From positions 684,501 to 748,500 of the forward strand of contig OX467089.1 in assembly GCA_950106755.1 (NCBI GenBank): a stretch of 64,000 bases of DNA, given 5' to 3'. Position 1 is the first letter of the stretch. Every line of letters begins with the position of its first letter. A model generated the notes under the pieces. It was given only the letters and a program-made list of their open reading frames with translations. It did not search any database and had not been told where the DNA came from. Source of the DNA: Climacium dendroides. Taxonomy: Eukaryota > Streptophyta > Bryopsida > Hypnales > Climaciaceae. This document shows positions 22,492 through 36,184 of the stretch, in pieces. Position numbers and translations under genes: made by a program.

Positions 22492-25400
22492 GACTTTATA
22501 AATAATTGCACCGTGCACAACATGTTTCCCATTTTTTTTTACGTGAATATCATGAGGTTACATTTTGTTGGACACTAAAGTAGAGGGCTAGTTCATGTTC
22601 CAATTTTTACTTTCACGTACGAGGTCATTCATAGTGACCGCCAATTGCATTTGTTTTTAATTTCATGACTTTATGAATAATTGCAACTTGCACAACATGT
22701 TTCCCATTTTTCTTAAGTGAACTTCATGAGGTTACATATTGTTGGACACTAAAGTAGAGGGCTAGGTTCATGTTCCAATTTTTACTTTCACGTACGAGGT
22801 CATTCAAAGCAACCACCAATTGCATTTGTTTTTGAATTCATGACTTTATGAATAATTGCAACTTGCACAACATGTTTCCCATTTTTTTGTAAGTGAACTT
22901 CATGAGGTTACATATCGTTGGACACTAAAGTAGAGGGCTAGGTTCATTCTCCAATTTTTACTTTCACGTACGAGGTCATTCAAAGTGACCATCAATTGCA
23001 TTGTTTTTTTGAATTCGTGACTTTATGAATAATTGCAACTTGCACAACATGTTTCCCATTTCTCTTAAGTGAACTTCATGAGGTTACATATTGTTGGACA
23101 CTAAAGTAGAGGGTTAGGTTCATGTTCCAATTTTTACTTTCACGTACGAGGTCATTCAAAGCAACCACCAATTGTATTTGTTTTTGAATTCGTGACTTTA
23201 TGAATAATTGCAACTTGCACAACATGTTTCCCATTTTTCTTAAGTGAACTTCATGAGGTTACATATTGTTGGACACTAAAGTAGAGGGCTAGGTTCATGT
23301 TCCAATTTTTACTTTCACGTACGAGGTCATTCAAAGCAACCACCAATTGCATTAGTTTTTGAATTCATGACTTTAGGAATAATTGCAACTTGCACAATAT
23401 GTTTCCCATTTTTTTGTAAGTGAATTTGATGAGGTTACATATTGTTGGACACTAAAGTACAAGGCTAGATTCATGCCCCAATTTTTACTTTCACGTACGA
23501 GGTCATTCAAAGTGACCACCAATTGCATTTGTTTTTGGAATTCGTGACTTTATAAATAATTGCACCGTGCACAACATGTTTCCCATTTTTTTTTACGTGA
23601 ATATCATGAGGTTACATTTTGTTGGACACTAAAGTAGAGGGCTAGTTCATGCTCCAATTTTTACTTTCGCGTACGAGGTCATTCATAGTGACCGCCAATT
23701 GCATTTGTTTTTAAATTCATGACTTTATGAATAATTGCAACTTGCACAACATGTTTCCCATTTCTCTTAAGTGAACTTCATGAGGTTACATATTGTTGGA
23801 CACTAAAGTAGAGGGCTAGGTTCATGTTCCAATTTTTACTTTCACGTACGAGGTCATTCAAAGCAACCACCAATTGCATTTGTTTTTGAATTCATGACTT
23901 TATGAATAATTGCAACTTGCACAATATGTTTCCCATTTTTTTGTAAGTGAATTTGATGAGGTTACATATTGTTGGACACTAAAGTACAAGGCTAGATTCA
24001 TGCCCCAATTTTTACTTTCACGTACGAGGTCATTCAAAGTGACCACCAATTGCATTTGTTTTTGGAATTCGTGACTTTATAAATAATTGCACCGTGCACA
24101 ACATGTTTCCCATTTTTTTTTACGTGAATACCATGAGGTTACATTTTGTTGGACACTAAAGTAGAGGGCTAGTTCATGCTCCAATTTTTACTTTCGCGTA
24201 CGAGGTCATTCATAGTGACCGCCAATTGCATTTGTTTTTAAATTCATGACTTTATGAATAATTGCAACTTGCACAACATGTTTCCCATTTCTCTTAAGTG
24301 AACTTCATGAGGTTACATATTGTTGGACACTAAAGTAGAGGGCTAGGTTCATGTTCCAATTTTTACTTTCACGTACGAGGTCATTCAAAGCAACCACCAA
24401 TTGCATTTGTTTTTGAATTCGTGACTTTATAAATAATTGCACCGTGCACAACATGTTTCCCATTTTTTTTTACGTGAATATCATGAGGTTACATTTTGTT
24501 GGACACTAAAGTAGAGGGCTAGTTCATGCTCCAATTTTTACTTTCACGTACGAGGTCATTCATAGTGACCGCCAATTGCATTTGTTTTTAATTTCATGAC
24601 TTTATGAATAATTGCAACTTGCACAACATGTTTCCCATTTTTCTTAAGTGAACTTCATGAGGTTACATATTGTTGGACACTAAAGTAGAGGGCTAGGTTC
24701 ATGTTCCAATTTTTACTTTCACGTACGAGGTCATTCAAAGCAACCACCAATTGCATTTGTTTTTGAATTCATGACTTTATGAATAATTGCAACTTGCACA
24801 ACATGTTTCCCATTTTTTTGTAAGTGAACTTCATGAGGTTACATATCGTTGGACACTAAAGTAGAGGGCTAGGTTCATTCTCCAATTTTTACTTTCACGT
24901 ACGAGGTCATTCAAAGTAACCATCAATTGCATTGTTTTTTTGAATTCGTGACTTTATGAATAATTGCAACTTGCACAACATGTTTCCCATTTCTCTTAAG
25001 TGAACTTCATGAGGTTACATATTGTTGGACACTAAAGTAGAGGGTTAGGTTCATGTTCCAATTTTTACTTTCACGTACGAGGTCATTCAAAGCAACCACC
25101 AATTGCATTTGTTTTTGAATTCGTGACTTTATGAATAATTGCAACTTGCACAACATGTTTCCCATTTCTCTTAAGTGAACTTCATGAGGTTACATATTGT
25201 TGGACACTAAAGTAGAGGGCTAGGTTCATGTTCCAATTTTTACTTTCACGTACGAGGTCATTCAAAGCAACCACCAATTGCATTAGTTTTTGAATTCATG
25301 ACTTTAGGAATAATTGCAACTTGCACAATATGTTTCCCATTTTTTTGTAAGTGAATTTGATGAGGTTACATATTGTTGGACACTAAAGTACAAGGCTAGA

Positions 25401-26353
25401 TTCATGCCCCAATTTTTACTTTCACGTACGAGGTCATTCAAAGTGACCACCAATTGCATTTGTTTTTGGAATTCGTGACTTTATAAATAATTGCACCGTG
25501 CACAACATGTTTCCCATTTTTTTTTACGTGAATATCATGAGGTTACATTTTGTTGGACACTAAAGTAGAGGGCTAGTTCATGCTCCAATTTTTACTTTCG
25601 CGTACGAGGTCATTCATAGTGACCGCCAATTGCATTTGTTTTTAAATTCATGACTTTATGAATAATTGCAACTTGCACAACATGTTTCCCATTTCTCTTA
25701 AGTGAACTTCATGAGGTTACATATTGTTGGACACTAAAGTAGAGGGCTAGGTTCATGTTCCAATTTTTACTTTCACGTACGAGGTCATTCAAAGCAACCA
25801 CCAATTGCATTTGTTTTTGAATTCATGACTTTATGAATAATTGCAACTTGCACAATATGTTTCCCATTTTTTTGTAAGTGAATTTGATGAGGTTACATAT
25901 TGTTGGACACTAAAGTACAAGGCTAGATTCATGCCCCAATTTTTACTTTCACGTACGAGGTCATTCAAAGTGACCACCAATTGCATTTGTTTTTGGAATT
26001 CGTGACTTTATAAATAATTGCACCGTGCACAACATGTTTCCCATTTTTTTTTACGTGAATACCATGAGGTTACATTTTGTTGGACACTAAAGTAGAGGGC
26101 TAGTTCATGCTCCAATTTTTACTTTCGCGTACGAGGTCATTCATAGTGACCGCCAATTGCATTTGTTTTTAAATTCATGACTTTATGAATAATTGCAACT
26201 TGCACAACATGTTTCCCATTTCTCTTAAGTGAACTTCATGAGGTTACATATTGTTGGACACTAAAGTAGAGGGCTAGGTTCATGTTCCAATTTTTACTTT
26301 CACGTACGAGGTCATTCAAAGCAACCACCAATTGCATTTGTTTTTGAATTCGT
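22492..26353 (+). repeat. HOR, 1931-bp 11-mer, two copies
   Basis: Copies are 22492-24422 and 24423-26353. Order: A, B(TTTTTCTTAAG), C, B', B(GCATTAG), D(TTTAGGAAT, AATATG), A(CTTTCGCG), B, D(AATATG), A(CTTTCGCG, GAATACCATG), B. The GAATACCATG variants at 24073 and 26004 are 1931 bp apart, as are the TTTAGGAAT monomers at 23369 and 25300. The unit is the 702-bp A-B-C-B' module plus one B and two 527-bp D-A-B trimers. The first A of copy one (22492) is itself a hybrid (TTCATGTTCC with an A tail). Confidence 0.9.
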
Positions 26354-27932
26354 GACTTTATAAATAATTGCACCGTGCACAACATGTTTCCCATTTTTTT
26401 TTACGTGAATATCATGAGGTTACATTTTGTTGGACACTAAAGTAGAGGGCTAGTTCATGCTCCAATTTTTACTTTCACGTACGAGGTCATTCATAGTGAC
26501 CGCCAATTGCAATTGTTTTTGAATTCATGACTTTATGAATAACTGCAACTTGCACAACATGTTTCCCATTTCTCTTAAGTGAACTTCATGAGGTTACATA
26601 TTGTGGGACACTAAAGTAGAGGGTTAGGTTCATGTTCCAATTTTTACTTTCACGTACGAGGTCATTCAAAGCAACCACCAATTGCATTTGTTTTTGAATT
26701 CGTGACTTTATGAATAATTGCAACTTGCACAACATGTTTCCCATTTCTCTTAAGTGAACTTCATGAGGTTACATATTGTTGGACACTAAAGTAGAGGGCT
26801 AGGTTCATGTTCCAATTTTTACTTTCACGTACGAGGTCATTCAAAGCAACCACCAATTGCATTTGTTTTTGAATTCATGACTTTATGAATAATTGCAACT
26901 TGCACAATATGTTTCCCATTTTTTTGTAAGTGAATTTGATGAGGTTACATATTGTTGGACACTAAAGTACAAGGCTAGATTCATGCCCCAATTTTTACTT
27001 TCACGTACGAGGTCATTCAAAGTGACCACCAATTGCATTTGTTTTTGGAATTCGTGACTTTATAAATAATTGCACCGTGCACAACATGTTTCCCATTTTT
27101 TTTTACGTGAATATCATGAGGTTACATTTTGTTGGACACTAAAGTAGAGGGCTAGTTCATGCTCCAATTTTTACTTTCGCGTACGAGGTCATTCATAGTG
27201 ACCGCCAATTGCATTTGTTTTTAAATTCATGACTTTATGAATAATTGCAACTTGCACAACATGTTTCCCATTTCTCTTAAGTGAACTTCATGAGGTTACA
27301 TATTGTTGGACACTAAAGTAGAGGGCTAGGTTCATGTTCCAATTTTTACTTTCACGTACGAGGTCATTCAAAGCAACCACCAATTGCATTAGTTTTTGAA
27401 TTCATGACTTTAGGAATAATTGCAACTTGCACAATATGTTTCCCATTTTTTTGTAAGTGAATTTGATGAGGTTACATATTGTTCGACACTAAAGTACAAG
27501 GCTAGATTCATGCCCCAATTTTTACTTTCACGTACGAGGTCATTCAAAGTGACCACCAATTGCATTTGTTTTTGGAATTCGTGACTTTATAAATAATTGC
27601 ACCGTGCACAACATGTTTCCCATTTTTTTTTACGTGAATATCATGAGGTTACATTTTGTTGGACACTAAAGTAGAGGGCTAGTTCATGCTCCAATTTTTA
27701 CTTTCGCGTACGAGGTCATTCATAGTGACCGCCAATTGCATTTGTTTTTAAATTCATGACTTTATGAATAATTGCAACTTGCACAACATGTTTCCCATTT
27801 CTCCTAAGTGAACTTCATGAGGTTACATATTGTTGGACACTAAAGTAGAGGGCTAGGTTCATGTTCCAATTTTTACTTTCACGTACGAGGTCATTCAAAG
27901 CAACCACCAATTGCATTTGTTTTTGAATTCGT
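26354..27932 (+). repeat. HOR, 1579-bp 9-mer derived from the 11-mer
   Basis: Starts are 26354 (A, GCAATTG tail), 26529 (B', GTGGGACAC), 26704 (B), 26879 (D), 27056 (A), 27231 (B), 27406 (D TTTAGGAAT), 27583 (A) and 27758 (B). This is the 11-mer order with the second and third monomers (B and C) missing. The length difference, 1931 minus 1579, is 352 bp, exactly B (175) plus C (177). Confidence 0.88.
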
Positions 27933-28634
27933 GACTTTATAAATAATTGCACCGTGCACAACATGTTTCCCATTTTTTTTTACGTGAATATCATGAGGTT
28001 ACATTTTGTTGGACACTAAAGTAGAGGGCTAGTTCATGCTCCAATTTTTACTTTCACGTACGAGGTCATTCATAGTGACCGCCAATTGCATTTGTTTTTG
28101 AATTCATGACTTTATGAATAATTGCAACTTGCACAACATGTTTCCCATTTCTCTTAAGTGAACTTCATGAGGTTACATATTGTTGGACACTAAAGTAGAG
28201 GGTTAGGTTCATGTTCCAATTTTTACTTTCACGTACGAGGTCATTCAAAGCAACCACCAATTGCATTTGTTTTTGAATTCGTGACTTTATGAATAATTGC
28301 AACTTGCACAACATGTTTCCCATTTCTCTTAAGTGAACTTCATGAGGTTACATATTGTTGGACACTAAAGTAGAGGGCTAGGTTCATGTTCCAATTTTTA
28401 CTTTCACGTACGAGGTCATTCAAAGCAACCACCAATTGCATTTGTTTTTGAATTCATGACTTTATGAATAATTGCAACTTGCACAATATGTTTCCCATTT
28501 TTTTGTAAGTGAATTTCATGAGGTTACATATTGTTGGACACTAAAGTACAAGGCTAGATTCATGCCCCAATTTTTACTTTCACGTACGAGGTCATTCAAA
28601 GTGACCACCAATTGCATTTGTTTTTGGAATTCGT
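27933..28634 (+). repeat. 702-bp A-B'-B-D block
   Basis: Starts are 27933 (A), 28108 (B'), 28283 (B) and 28458 (D with AATATG but GAATTTCATG). It begins like the 9-mer above but then passes into the 7-mer below, so it is the junction between two HOR types. The same four-monomer block is reused inside the 1228-bp unit. Confidence 0.82.
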
Positions 28635-31090
28635 GACTTTATAAATAATTGCACCGTGCACAACATGTTTCCCATCTTTTTTTACGTGAATATCATGAGG
28701 TTACATTTTGTTGGACACTAAAGTAGAGGGCTAGTTCATGCTCCAATTTTTACTTTCGCGTACGAGGTCATTCATAGTGACCGCCAATTGCATTTGTTTT
28801 TAAATTCATGACTTTATGAATAATTGCAACTTGCACAACATGTTTCCCATTTCTCTTAAGTGAACTTCATGAGGTTACATATTGTTGGACACTAAAGTAG
28901 AGGGTTAGGTTCATGTTCCAATTTTTACATTCACGTACGAGGTCATTCAAAGCAACCACCAATTGCATTTGTTTTTGAATTCGTGACTTTATGAATAATT
29001 GCAACTTGCACAACATGTTTCCCATTTCTCTTAAGTGAACTTCATGAGGTTACATATTGTTGGACACTAAAGTACAAGGCTAGATTCATGCCCCAATTTT
29101 TACTTTCACGTACGAGGTCATTCAAAGTGACCACCAATTGCATTTGTTTTTGGAATTCGTGACTTTATAAATAATTGCACCGTGCACAACATGTTTCCCA
29201 TTTTTTTTTACGTGAATATCATGAGGTTACATTTTGTTGGACACTAAAGTAGAGGGCTAGTTCATGCTCCAATTTTTACTTTCGCGTACGAGGTCATTCA
29301 TAGTGACCGCCAATTGCATTTGTTTTTAAATTCATGACTTTATGAATAATTGCAACTTGCACAACATGTTTCCCATTTCTCTTAAGTGAACTTCATGAGG
29401 TTACATATTGTTGGACACTAAAGTAGAGGGTTAGGTTCATGTTCCAATTTTTACTTTCACGTACGAGGTCATTCAAAGCAACCACCAATTGCATTTGTTT
29501 TTGAATTCGTGACTTTATGAATAATTGCAACTTGCACAACATGTTTCCCATTTCTCTTAAGTGAACTTCATGAGGTTACATATTGTTGGACACTAAAGTA
29601 GAGGGCTAGGTTCATGTTCCAATTTTTACTTTCACGTACGAGGTCATTCAAAGCAACCACCAATTGCATTTGTTTTTGAATTCATGACTTTATGAATAAT
29701 TGCAACTTGCACAATATGTTTCCCATTTTTTTGTAAGTGAATTTGATGAGGTTACATATTGTTGGACACTAAAGTACAAGGCTAGATTCATGCCCCAATT
29801 TTTACTTTCACGTACGAGGTCATTCAAAGTGACCACCAATTGCATTTGTTTTTGGAATTCGTGACTTTATAAATAATTGCACCGTGCACAACATGTTTCC
29901 CATTTTTTTTTACGTGAATATCATGAGGTTACATTTTGTTGGACACTAAAGTAGAGGGCTAGTTCATGCTCCAATTTTTACTTTCGCGTACGAGGTCATT
30001 CATAGTGACCGCCAATTGCATTTGTTTTTAAATTCATGACTTTATGAATAATTGCAACTTGCACAACATGTTTCCCATTTCTCTTAAGTGAACTTCATGA
30101 GGTTACATATTGTTGGACACTAAAGTAGAGGGTTAGGTTCATGTTCCAATTTTTACATTCACGTACGAGGTCATTCAAAGCAACCACCAATTGCATTTGT
30201 TTTTGAATTCGTGACTTTATGAATAATTGCAACTTGCACAACATGTTTCCCATTTCTCTTAAGTGAACTTCATGAGGTTACATATTGTTGGACACTAAAG
30301 TACAAGGCTAGATTCATGCCCCAATTTTTACTTTCACGTACGAGGTCATTCAAAGTGACCACCAATTGCATTTGTTTTTGGAATTCGTGACTTTATAAAT
30401 AATTGCACCGTGCACAACATGTTTCCCATTTTTTTTTACGTGAATATCATGAGGTTACATTTTGTTGGACACTAAAGTAGAGGGCTAGTTCATGCTCCAA
30501 TTTTTACTTTCGCGTACGAGGTCATTCATAGTGACCGCCAATTGCATTTGTTTTTAAATTCATGACTTTATGAATAATTGCAACTTGCACAACATGTTTC
30601 CCATTTCTCTTAAGTGAACTTCATGAGGTTACATATTGTTGGACACTAAAGTAGAGGGTTAGGTTCATGTTCCAATTTTTACTTTCACGTACGAGGTCAT
30701 TCAAAGCAACCACCAATTGCATTTGTTTTTGAATTCGTGACTTTATGAATAATTGCAACTTGCACAACATGTTTCCCATTTCTCTTAAGTGAACTTCATG
30801 AGGTTACATATTGTTGGACACTAAAGTAGAGGGCTAGGTTCATGTTCCAATTTTTACTTTCACGTACGAGGTCATTCAAAGCAACCACCAATTGCATTTG
30901 TTTTTGAATTCATGACTTTATGAATAATTGCAACTTGCACAATATGTTTCCCATTTTTTTGTAAGTGAATTTGATGAGGTTACATATTGTTGGACACTAA
31001 AGTACAAGGCTAGATTCATGCCCCAATTTTTACTTTCACGTACGAGGTCATTCAAAGTGACCACCAATTGCATTTGTTTTTGGAATTCGT
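28635..31090 (+). repeat. HOR, 1228-bp 7-mer, two copies
   Basis: Copies are 28635-29862 and 29863-31090. Order: A(CTTTCGCG), B'(TTTTTACATTCACG), B/D hybrid, A, B', B, D(AATATG). The private TTACATTCACG of the second monomer recurs 1228 bp apart. The hybrid third monomer (28985, 30213) has a B front (TCTCTTAAG) and a D back (GTACAAGG, GCCCC) and is 176 bp. The unit equals a 526-bp A-B'-B/D trimer plus the 702-bp block. Confidence 0.9.
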
Positions 31091-33550
31091 GACTTTATAA
31101 ATAATTGCACCGTGCACAACATGTTTCCCATTTTTTTTTACGTGAATATCATGAGGTTACATTTTGTTGGACACTAAAGTAGAGGGCTAGTTCATGCTCC
31201 AATTTTTACTTTCGCGTACGAGGTCATTCATAGTGACCGCCAATTGCATTTGTTTTTAAATTCATGACTTTATGAATAATTGCAACTTGCACAACATGTT
31301 TCCCATTTCTCTTAAGTGAACTTCATGAGGTTACATATTGTTGGACACTAAAGTAGAGTGCTAGGTTCATGTTCCAATTTTTACTTTCACGTACGAGGTC
31401 ATTCAAAGCAACCACCAATTGCATTTGTTTTTGAATTCATGACTTTAGGAATAATTGCAACTTGCACAATATGTTTCCCATTTTTTTGTAAGTGAATTTG
31501 ATGAGGTTACATATTGTTGGACACTAAAGTACAAGGCTAGATTCATGCCCCAATTTTTACTTTCACGTACGAGGTCATTCAAAGTGACCACCAATTGCAT
31601 TTGTTTTTGGAATTCGTGACTTTATAAATAATTGCACCGTGCACAACATGTTTCCCATTTTTTTTTACGTGAATATCATGAGGTTACATTTTGTTGGACA
31701 CTAAAGTAGAGGGCTAGTTCATGCTCCAATTTTTACTTTCGCGTACGAGGTCATTCATAGTGACCGCCAATTGCATTTGTTTTTAAATTCATGACTTTAT
31801 GAATAATTGCAACTTGCACAACATGTTTCCCATTTCTCTTAAGTGAACTTCATGAGGTTACATATTGTTGGACACTAAAGTAGAGGGCTAGGTTCATGTT
31901 CCAATTTTTACTTTCACGTACGAGGTCATTCAAAGCAACCACCAATTGCATTTGTTTTTGAATTCGTGACTTTATAAATAATTGCACCGTGCACAACATG
32001 TTTCCCATTTTTTTTTACGTGAATATCATGAGGTTACATTTTGTTGGACACTAAAGTAGAGGGCTAGTTCATGTTCCAATTTTTTACTTTCACGTACAAG
32101 GTCATTCAAAGCAACCACCAATTGCATTTGTTTTTGAATTCATGACTTTATGAATAATTGCAACTCGCACAACATGTTTCCCATTTTTTTGTAAGTGAAT
32201 TTCATGAGGTTACATATTGTTGGACACTAAAGTACAAGGCTAGATTCATGCCCCAATTTTTACTTTCACGTACGAGGTCATTCAAAGTGACCACCAATTG
32301 CATTTGTTTTTGGAATTCGTGACTTTATAAATAATTGCACCGTGCACAACATGTTTCCCATTTTTTTTTACGTGAATATCATGAGGTTACATTTTGTTGG
32401 ACACTAAAGTAGAGGGCTAGTTCATGCTCCAATTTTTACTTTCGCGTACGAGGTCATTCATAGTGACCGCCAATTGCATTTGTTTTTAAATTCATGACTT
32501 TATGAATAATTGCAACTTGCACAACATGTTTCCCATTTCTCTTAAGTGAACTTCATGAGGTTACATATTGTTGGACACTAAAGTAGAGTGCTAGGTTCAT
32601 GTTCCAATTTTTACTTTCACGTACGAGGTCATTCAAAGCAACCACCAATTGCATTTGTTTTTGAATTCATGACTTTAGGAATAATTGCAACTTGCACAAT
32701 ATGTTTCCCATTTTTTTGTAAGTGAATTTGATGAGGTTACATATTGTTGGACACTAAAGTACAAGGCTAGATTCATGCCCCAATTTTTACTTTCACGTAC
32801 GAGGTCATTCAAAGTGACCACCAATTGCATTTGTTTTTGGAATTCGTGACTTTATAAATAATTGCACCGTGCACAACATGTTTCCCATTTTTTTTTACGT
32901 GAATATCATGAGGTTACATTTTGTTGGACACTAAAGTAGAGGGCTAGTTCATGCTCCAATTTTTACTTTCGCGTACGAGGTCATTCATAGTGACCGCCAA
33001 TTGCATTTGTTTTTAAATTCATGACTTTATGAATAATTGCAACTTGCACAACATGTTTCCCATTTCTCTTAAGTGAACTTCATGAGGTTACATATTGTTG
33101 GACACTAAAGTAGAGGGCTAGGTTCATGTTCCAATTTTTACTTTCACGTACGAGGTCATTCAAAGCAACCACCAATTGCATTTGTTTTTGAATTCGTGAC
33201 TTTATAAATAATTGCACCGTGCACAACATGTTTCCCATTTTTTTTTACGTGAATATCATGAGGTTACATTTTGTTGGACACTAAAGTAGAGGGCTAGTTC
33301 ATGTTCCAATTTTTTACTTTCACGTACAAGGTCATTCAAAGCAACCACCAATTGCATTTGTTTTTGAATTCATGACTTTATGAATAATTGCAACTCGCAC
33401 AACATGTTTCCCATTTTTTTGTAAGTGAATTTCATGAGGTTACATATTGTTGGACACTAAAGTACAAGGCTAGATTCATGCCCCAATTTTTACTTTCACG
33501 TACGAGGTCATTCAAAGTGACCACCAATTGCATTTTTTTTTGGAATTCGT
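31091..33550 (+). repeat. HOR, 1230-bp 7-mer, two copies
   Basis: Copies are 31091-32320 and 32321-33550. Order: A(CTTTCGCG), B(AGAGTGCTAGG), D(TTTAGGAAT, AATATG), A(CTTTCGCG), B, A(TTCATGTTCCAATTTTTTAC, CACGTACAAGG, GCAACC tail), D(CTCGC). The AGAGTGC monomers at 31266 and 32496 and the CGTACAAGG monomers at 31968 and 33198 are each 1230 bp apart. The last D has a GTTTTTGG tail in copy one and an all-T tail in copy two. Confidence 0.9.
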
Positions 33551-36184
33551 GACTTTATGAATAATTGCAACTTGCACGACATGTTTCCCATTTTTTTGTA
33601 AGTGAATTTCATGAGGTTACATATTGTTGGACACTAAAGTACAAGGCTAGATTCATGCCCCAATTTTTACTTTCACGTACGAGGTCATTCAAAGTGACCA
33701 CCAATTGCATTTGTTTTTGGAATTCGTGACTTTATAAATAATTGCACCGTGCACAACATGTTTCCCATTTTTTTTTACGTGAATATCATGAGGTTACATT
33801 TTGTTGGACACTAAAGTAGAGGGCTAGTTCATGCTCCAATTTTTACTTTCGCGTACGAGGTCATTCATAGTGACCGCCAATTGCATTTGTTTTTAAATTC
33901 ATGACTTTATGAATAATTGCAACTTGCACAACATGTTTCCCATTTCTCTTAAGTGAACTTCATGAGGTTACATATTGTTGGACACTAAAGTAGAGGGCTA
34001 GGTTCATGTTCCAATTTTTACTTTCACGTACGAGGTCATTCAAAGTGACCATCAATTGCATTGTTTTTCTGAATTCGTGACTTTAGGAATAATTGCACCG
34101 TGCACAACATGTTTCCCATTTTTTTTTACGTGAATATCATGAGGTTACATTTTGTTGGACACTAAAGTAGAGGGCTAGTTCATGTTCCAATTTTTACTTT
34201 CACGTACGAGGTCATTCAAAGCAACCACCAATTGCATTTGTTTTTGAATTCATGACTTTATGAATAATTGCAACTCGCACAACATGTTTCCCATTTTTTT
34301 GTAAGTGAATTTCATGAGGTTACATTTTGTTGGACACTAAAGTAGAGGGCTAGTTCATGCTCCAATTTTTACTTTCACGTACGAGGTCATTCATAGTGAC
34401 CGCCAATTGCATTTGTTTTTAATTTCATGACTTTATGAATAATTGCAACTTGCACAACATGTTTCCCATTTTTCTTAAGTGAACTTCATGAGGTTACATA
34501 TTGTTGGACACTAAAGTAGAGGGCTAGGTTCATGTTCCAATTTTTACTTTCACGTACGAGGTCATTCAAAGCAACCACCAATTGCATTTGTTTTTGAATT
34601 CATGACTTTATGAATAATTGCAACTTGCACAACATGTTTCCCATTTTTTTGTAAGTGAATTTCATGAGGTTACATATTGTTGGACACTAAAGTACAAGGC
34701 TAGATTCATGCCCCAATTTTTACTTTCACGTACGAGGTCATTCAAAGTGACCACCAATTGCATTTTTTTTTGGAATTCGTGACTTTATAAATAATTGCAC
34801 CGTGCACAACATGTTTCCCATTTTTTTTTACGTGAATATCATGAGGTTACATTTTGTTGGACACTAAAGTAGAGGGCTAGTTCATGCTCCAATTTTTACT
34901 TTCGCGTACGAGGTCATTCATAGTGACCGCCAATTGCATTTGTTTTTAAATTCATGACTTTATGAATAATTGCAACTTGCACAACATGTTTCCCATTTCT
35001 CTTAAGTGAACTTCATGAGGTTACATATTGTTGGACACTAAAGTAGAGGGCTAGGTTCATGTTCCAATTTTTACTTTCACGTACGAGGTCATTCAAAGTG
35101 ACCATCAATTGCATTGTTTTTCTGAATTCGTGACTTTAGGAATAATTGCACCGTGCACAACATGTTTCCCATTTTTTTTACGTGAATATCATGAGGTTAC
35201 ATTTTGTTGGACACTAAAGTAGAGGGCTAGTTCATGTTCCAATTTTTACTTTCACGTACGAGGTCATTCAAAGCAACCACCAATTGCATTTGTTTTTGAA
35301 TTCATGACTTTATGAATAATTGCAACTTGCACAACATGTTTCCCATTTTTTTATAAGTGAATTTCATGAGGTTACATTTTGTTGGACACTAAAGTAGAGG
35401 GCTAGGTTCATGTTCCAATTTTTACTTTCACGTACGAGGTCATTCAAAGCAACCACCAATTGCATTTGTTTTTGAATTCATGACTTTATGAATAATTGCA
35501 ACTCGCACAACATGTTTCCCATTTTTTTGTAAGTGAATTTCATGAGGTTACATTTTGTTGGACACTAAAGTAGAGGGCTAGTTCATGCTCCAATTTTTAC
35601 TTTCACGTACGAGGTCATTCATAGTGACCGCCAATTGCATTTGTTTTTAATTTCATGACTTTATGAATAATTGCAACTTGCACAACATGTTTCCCATTTC
35701 TCTTAAGTGAACTTCATGAGGTTACATATTGTTGGACACTAAAGTAGAGGGCTAGGTTCATGTTCCAATTTTTACTTTCACGTACGAGGTCATTCAAAGC
35801 AACCACCAATTGCATTTGTTTTTGAATTCATGACTTTATGAATAATTGCAACTCGCACAACATGTTTCCCATTTTTTGGTAAGTGAATTTCATGAGGTTA
35901 CATATTGTTGGACACTAATGTAGAGGGTTAGGTTCATGTTCCAATTTTTACTTTCACGTACGAGGTCATTCAAAGCAACCACCAATTGCATTTGTTTTTG
36001 AATTCATGACTTTATGAATAATTGCAACTTGCACAACATGTTTCCCATTTTTTTGTAAGTGAACTTCATGAGGTTACATACCGTTGGACACTAAAGTAGA
36101 GGGCTAGGTTCATGCTCCAATTTTTACTTTTACGTACGAGGTCATTCAAAGTGACCATCAATTGCATTGTTTTTCTGAATTCGT
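33551..36184 (+). repeat. Hybrid-rich transition zone with a partial 1053-bp 6-mer
   Basis: Starts are 33551, 33728, 33903, 34079, 34254, 34429, 34604, 34781, 34956, 35132, 35306, 35482, 35657, 35832 and 36008. The series A, B(TGACCATC tail), A(TTTAGGAAT, GCAACC tail), C/A hybrid recurs 1053 bp apart (33728 and 34781), with an extra monomer inserted in the second round. The 35132 monomer is 174 bp because its T-run has eight T. 35832 has TTTTTGGTAAG and CTAATGTAG; 36008 has ATACCG and TTTTACGTACG. HOR order is poorest here, and class A changes state across it. Confidence 0.82.

Noticed and set aside
35132..35305. Short (174-bp) monomer as a sequencing error
   Set aside because: Its T-run has eight T where nine is usual, which could be a homopolymer error. 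The other 174-bp monomers (the class F copies at 52514, 57780, 60059 and 62337) are heritable, so this one is left undecided and not reported as a variant of interest.
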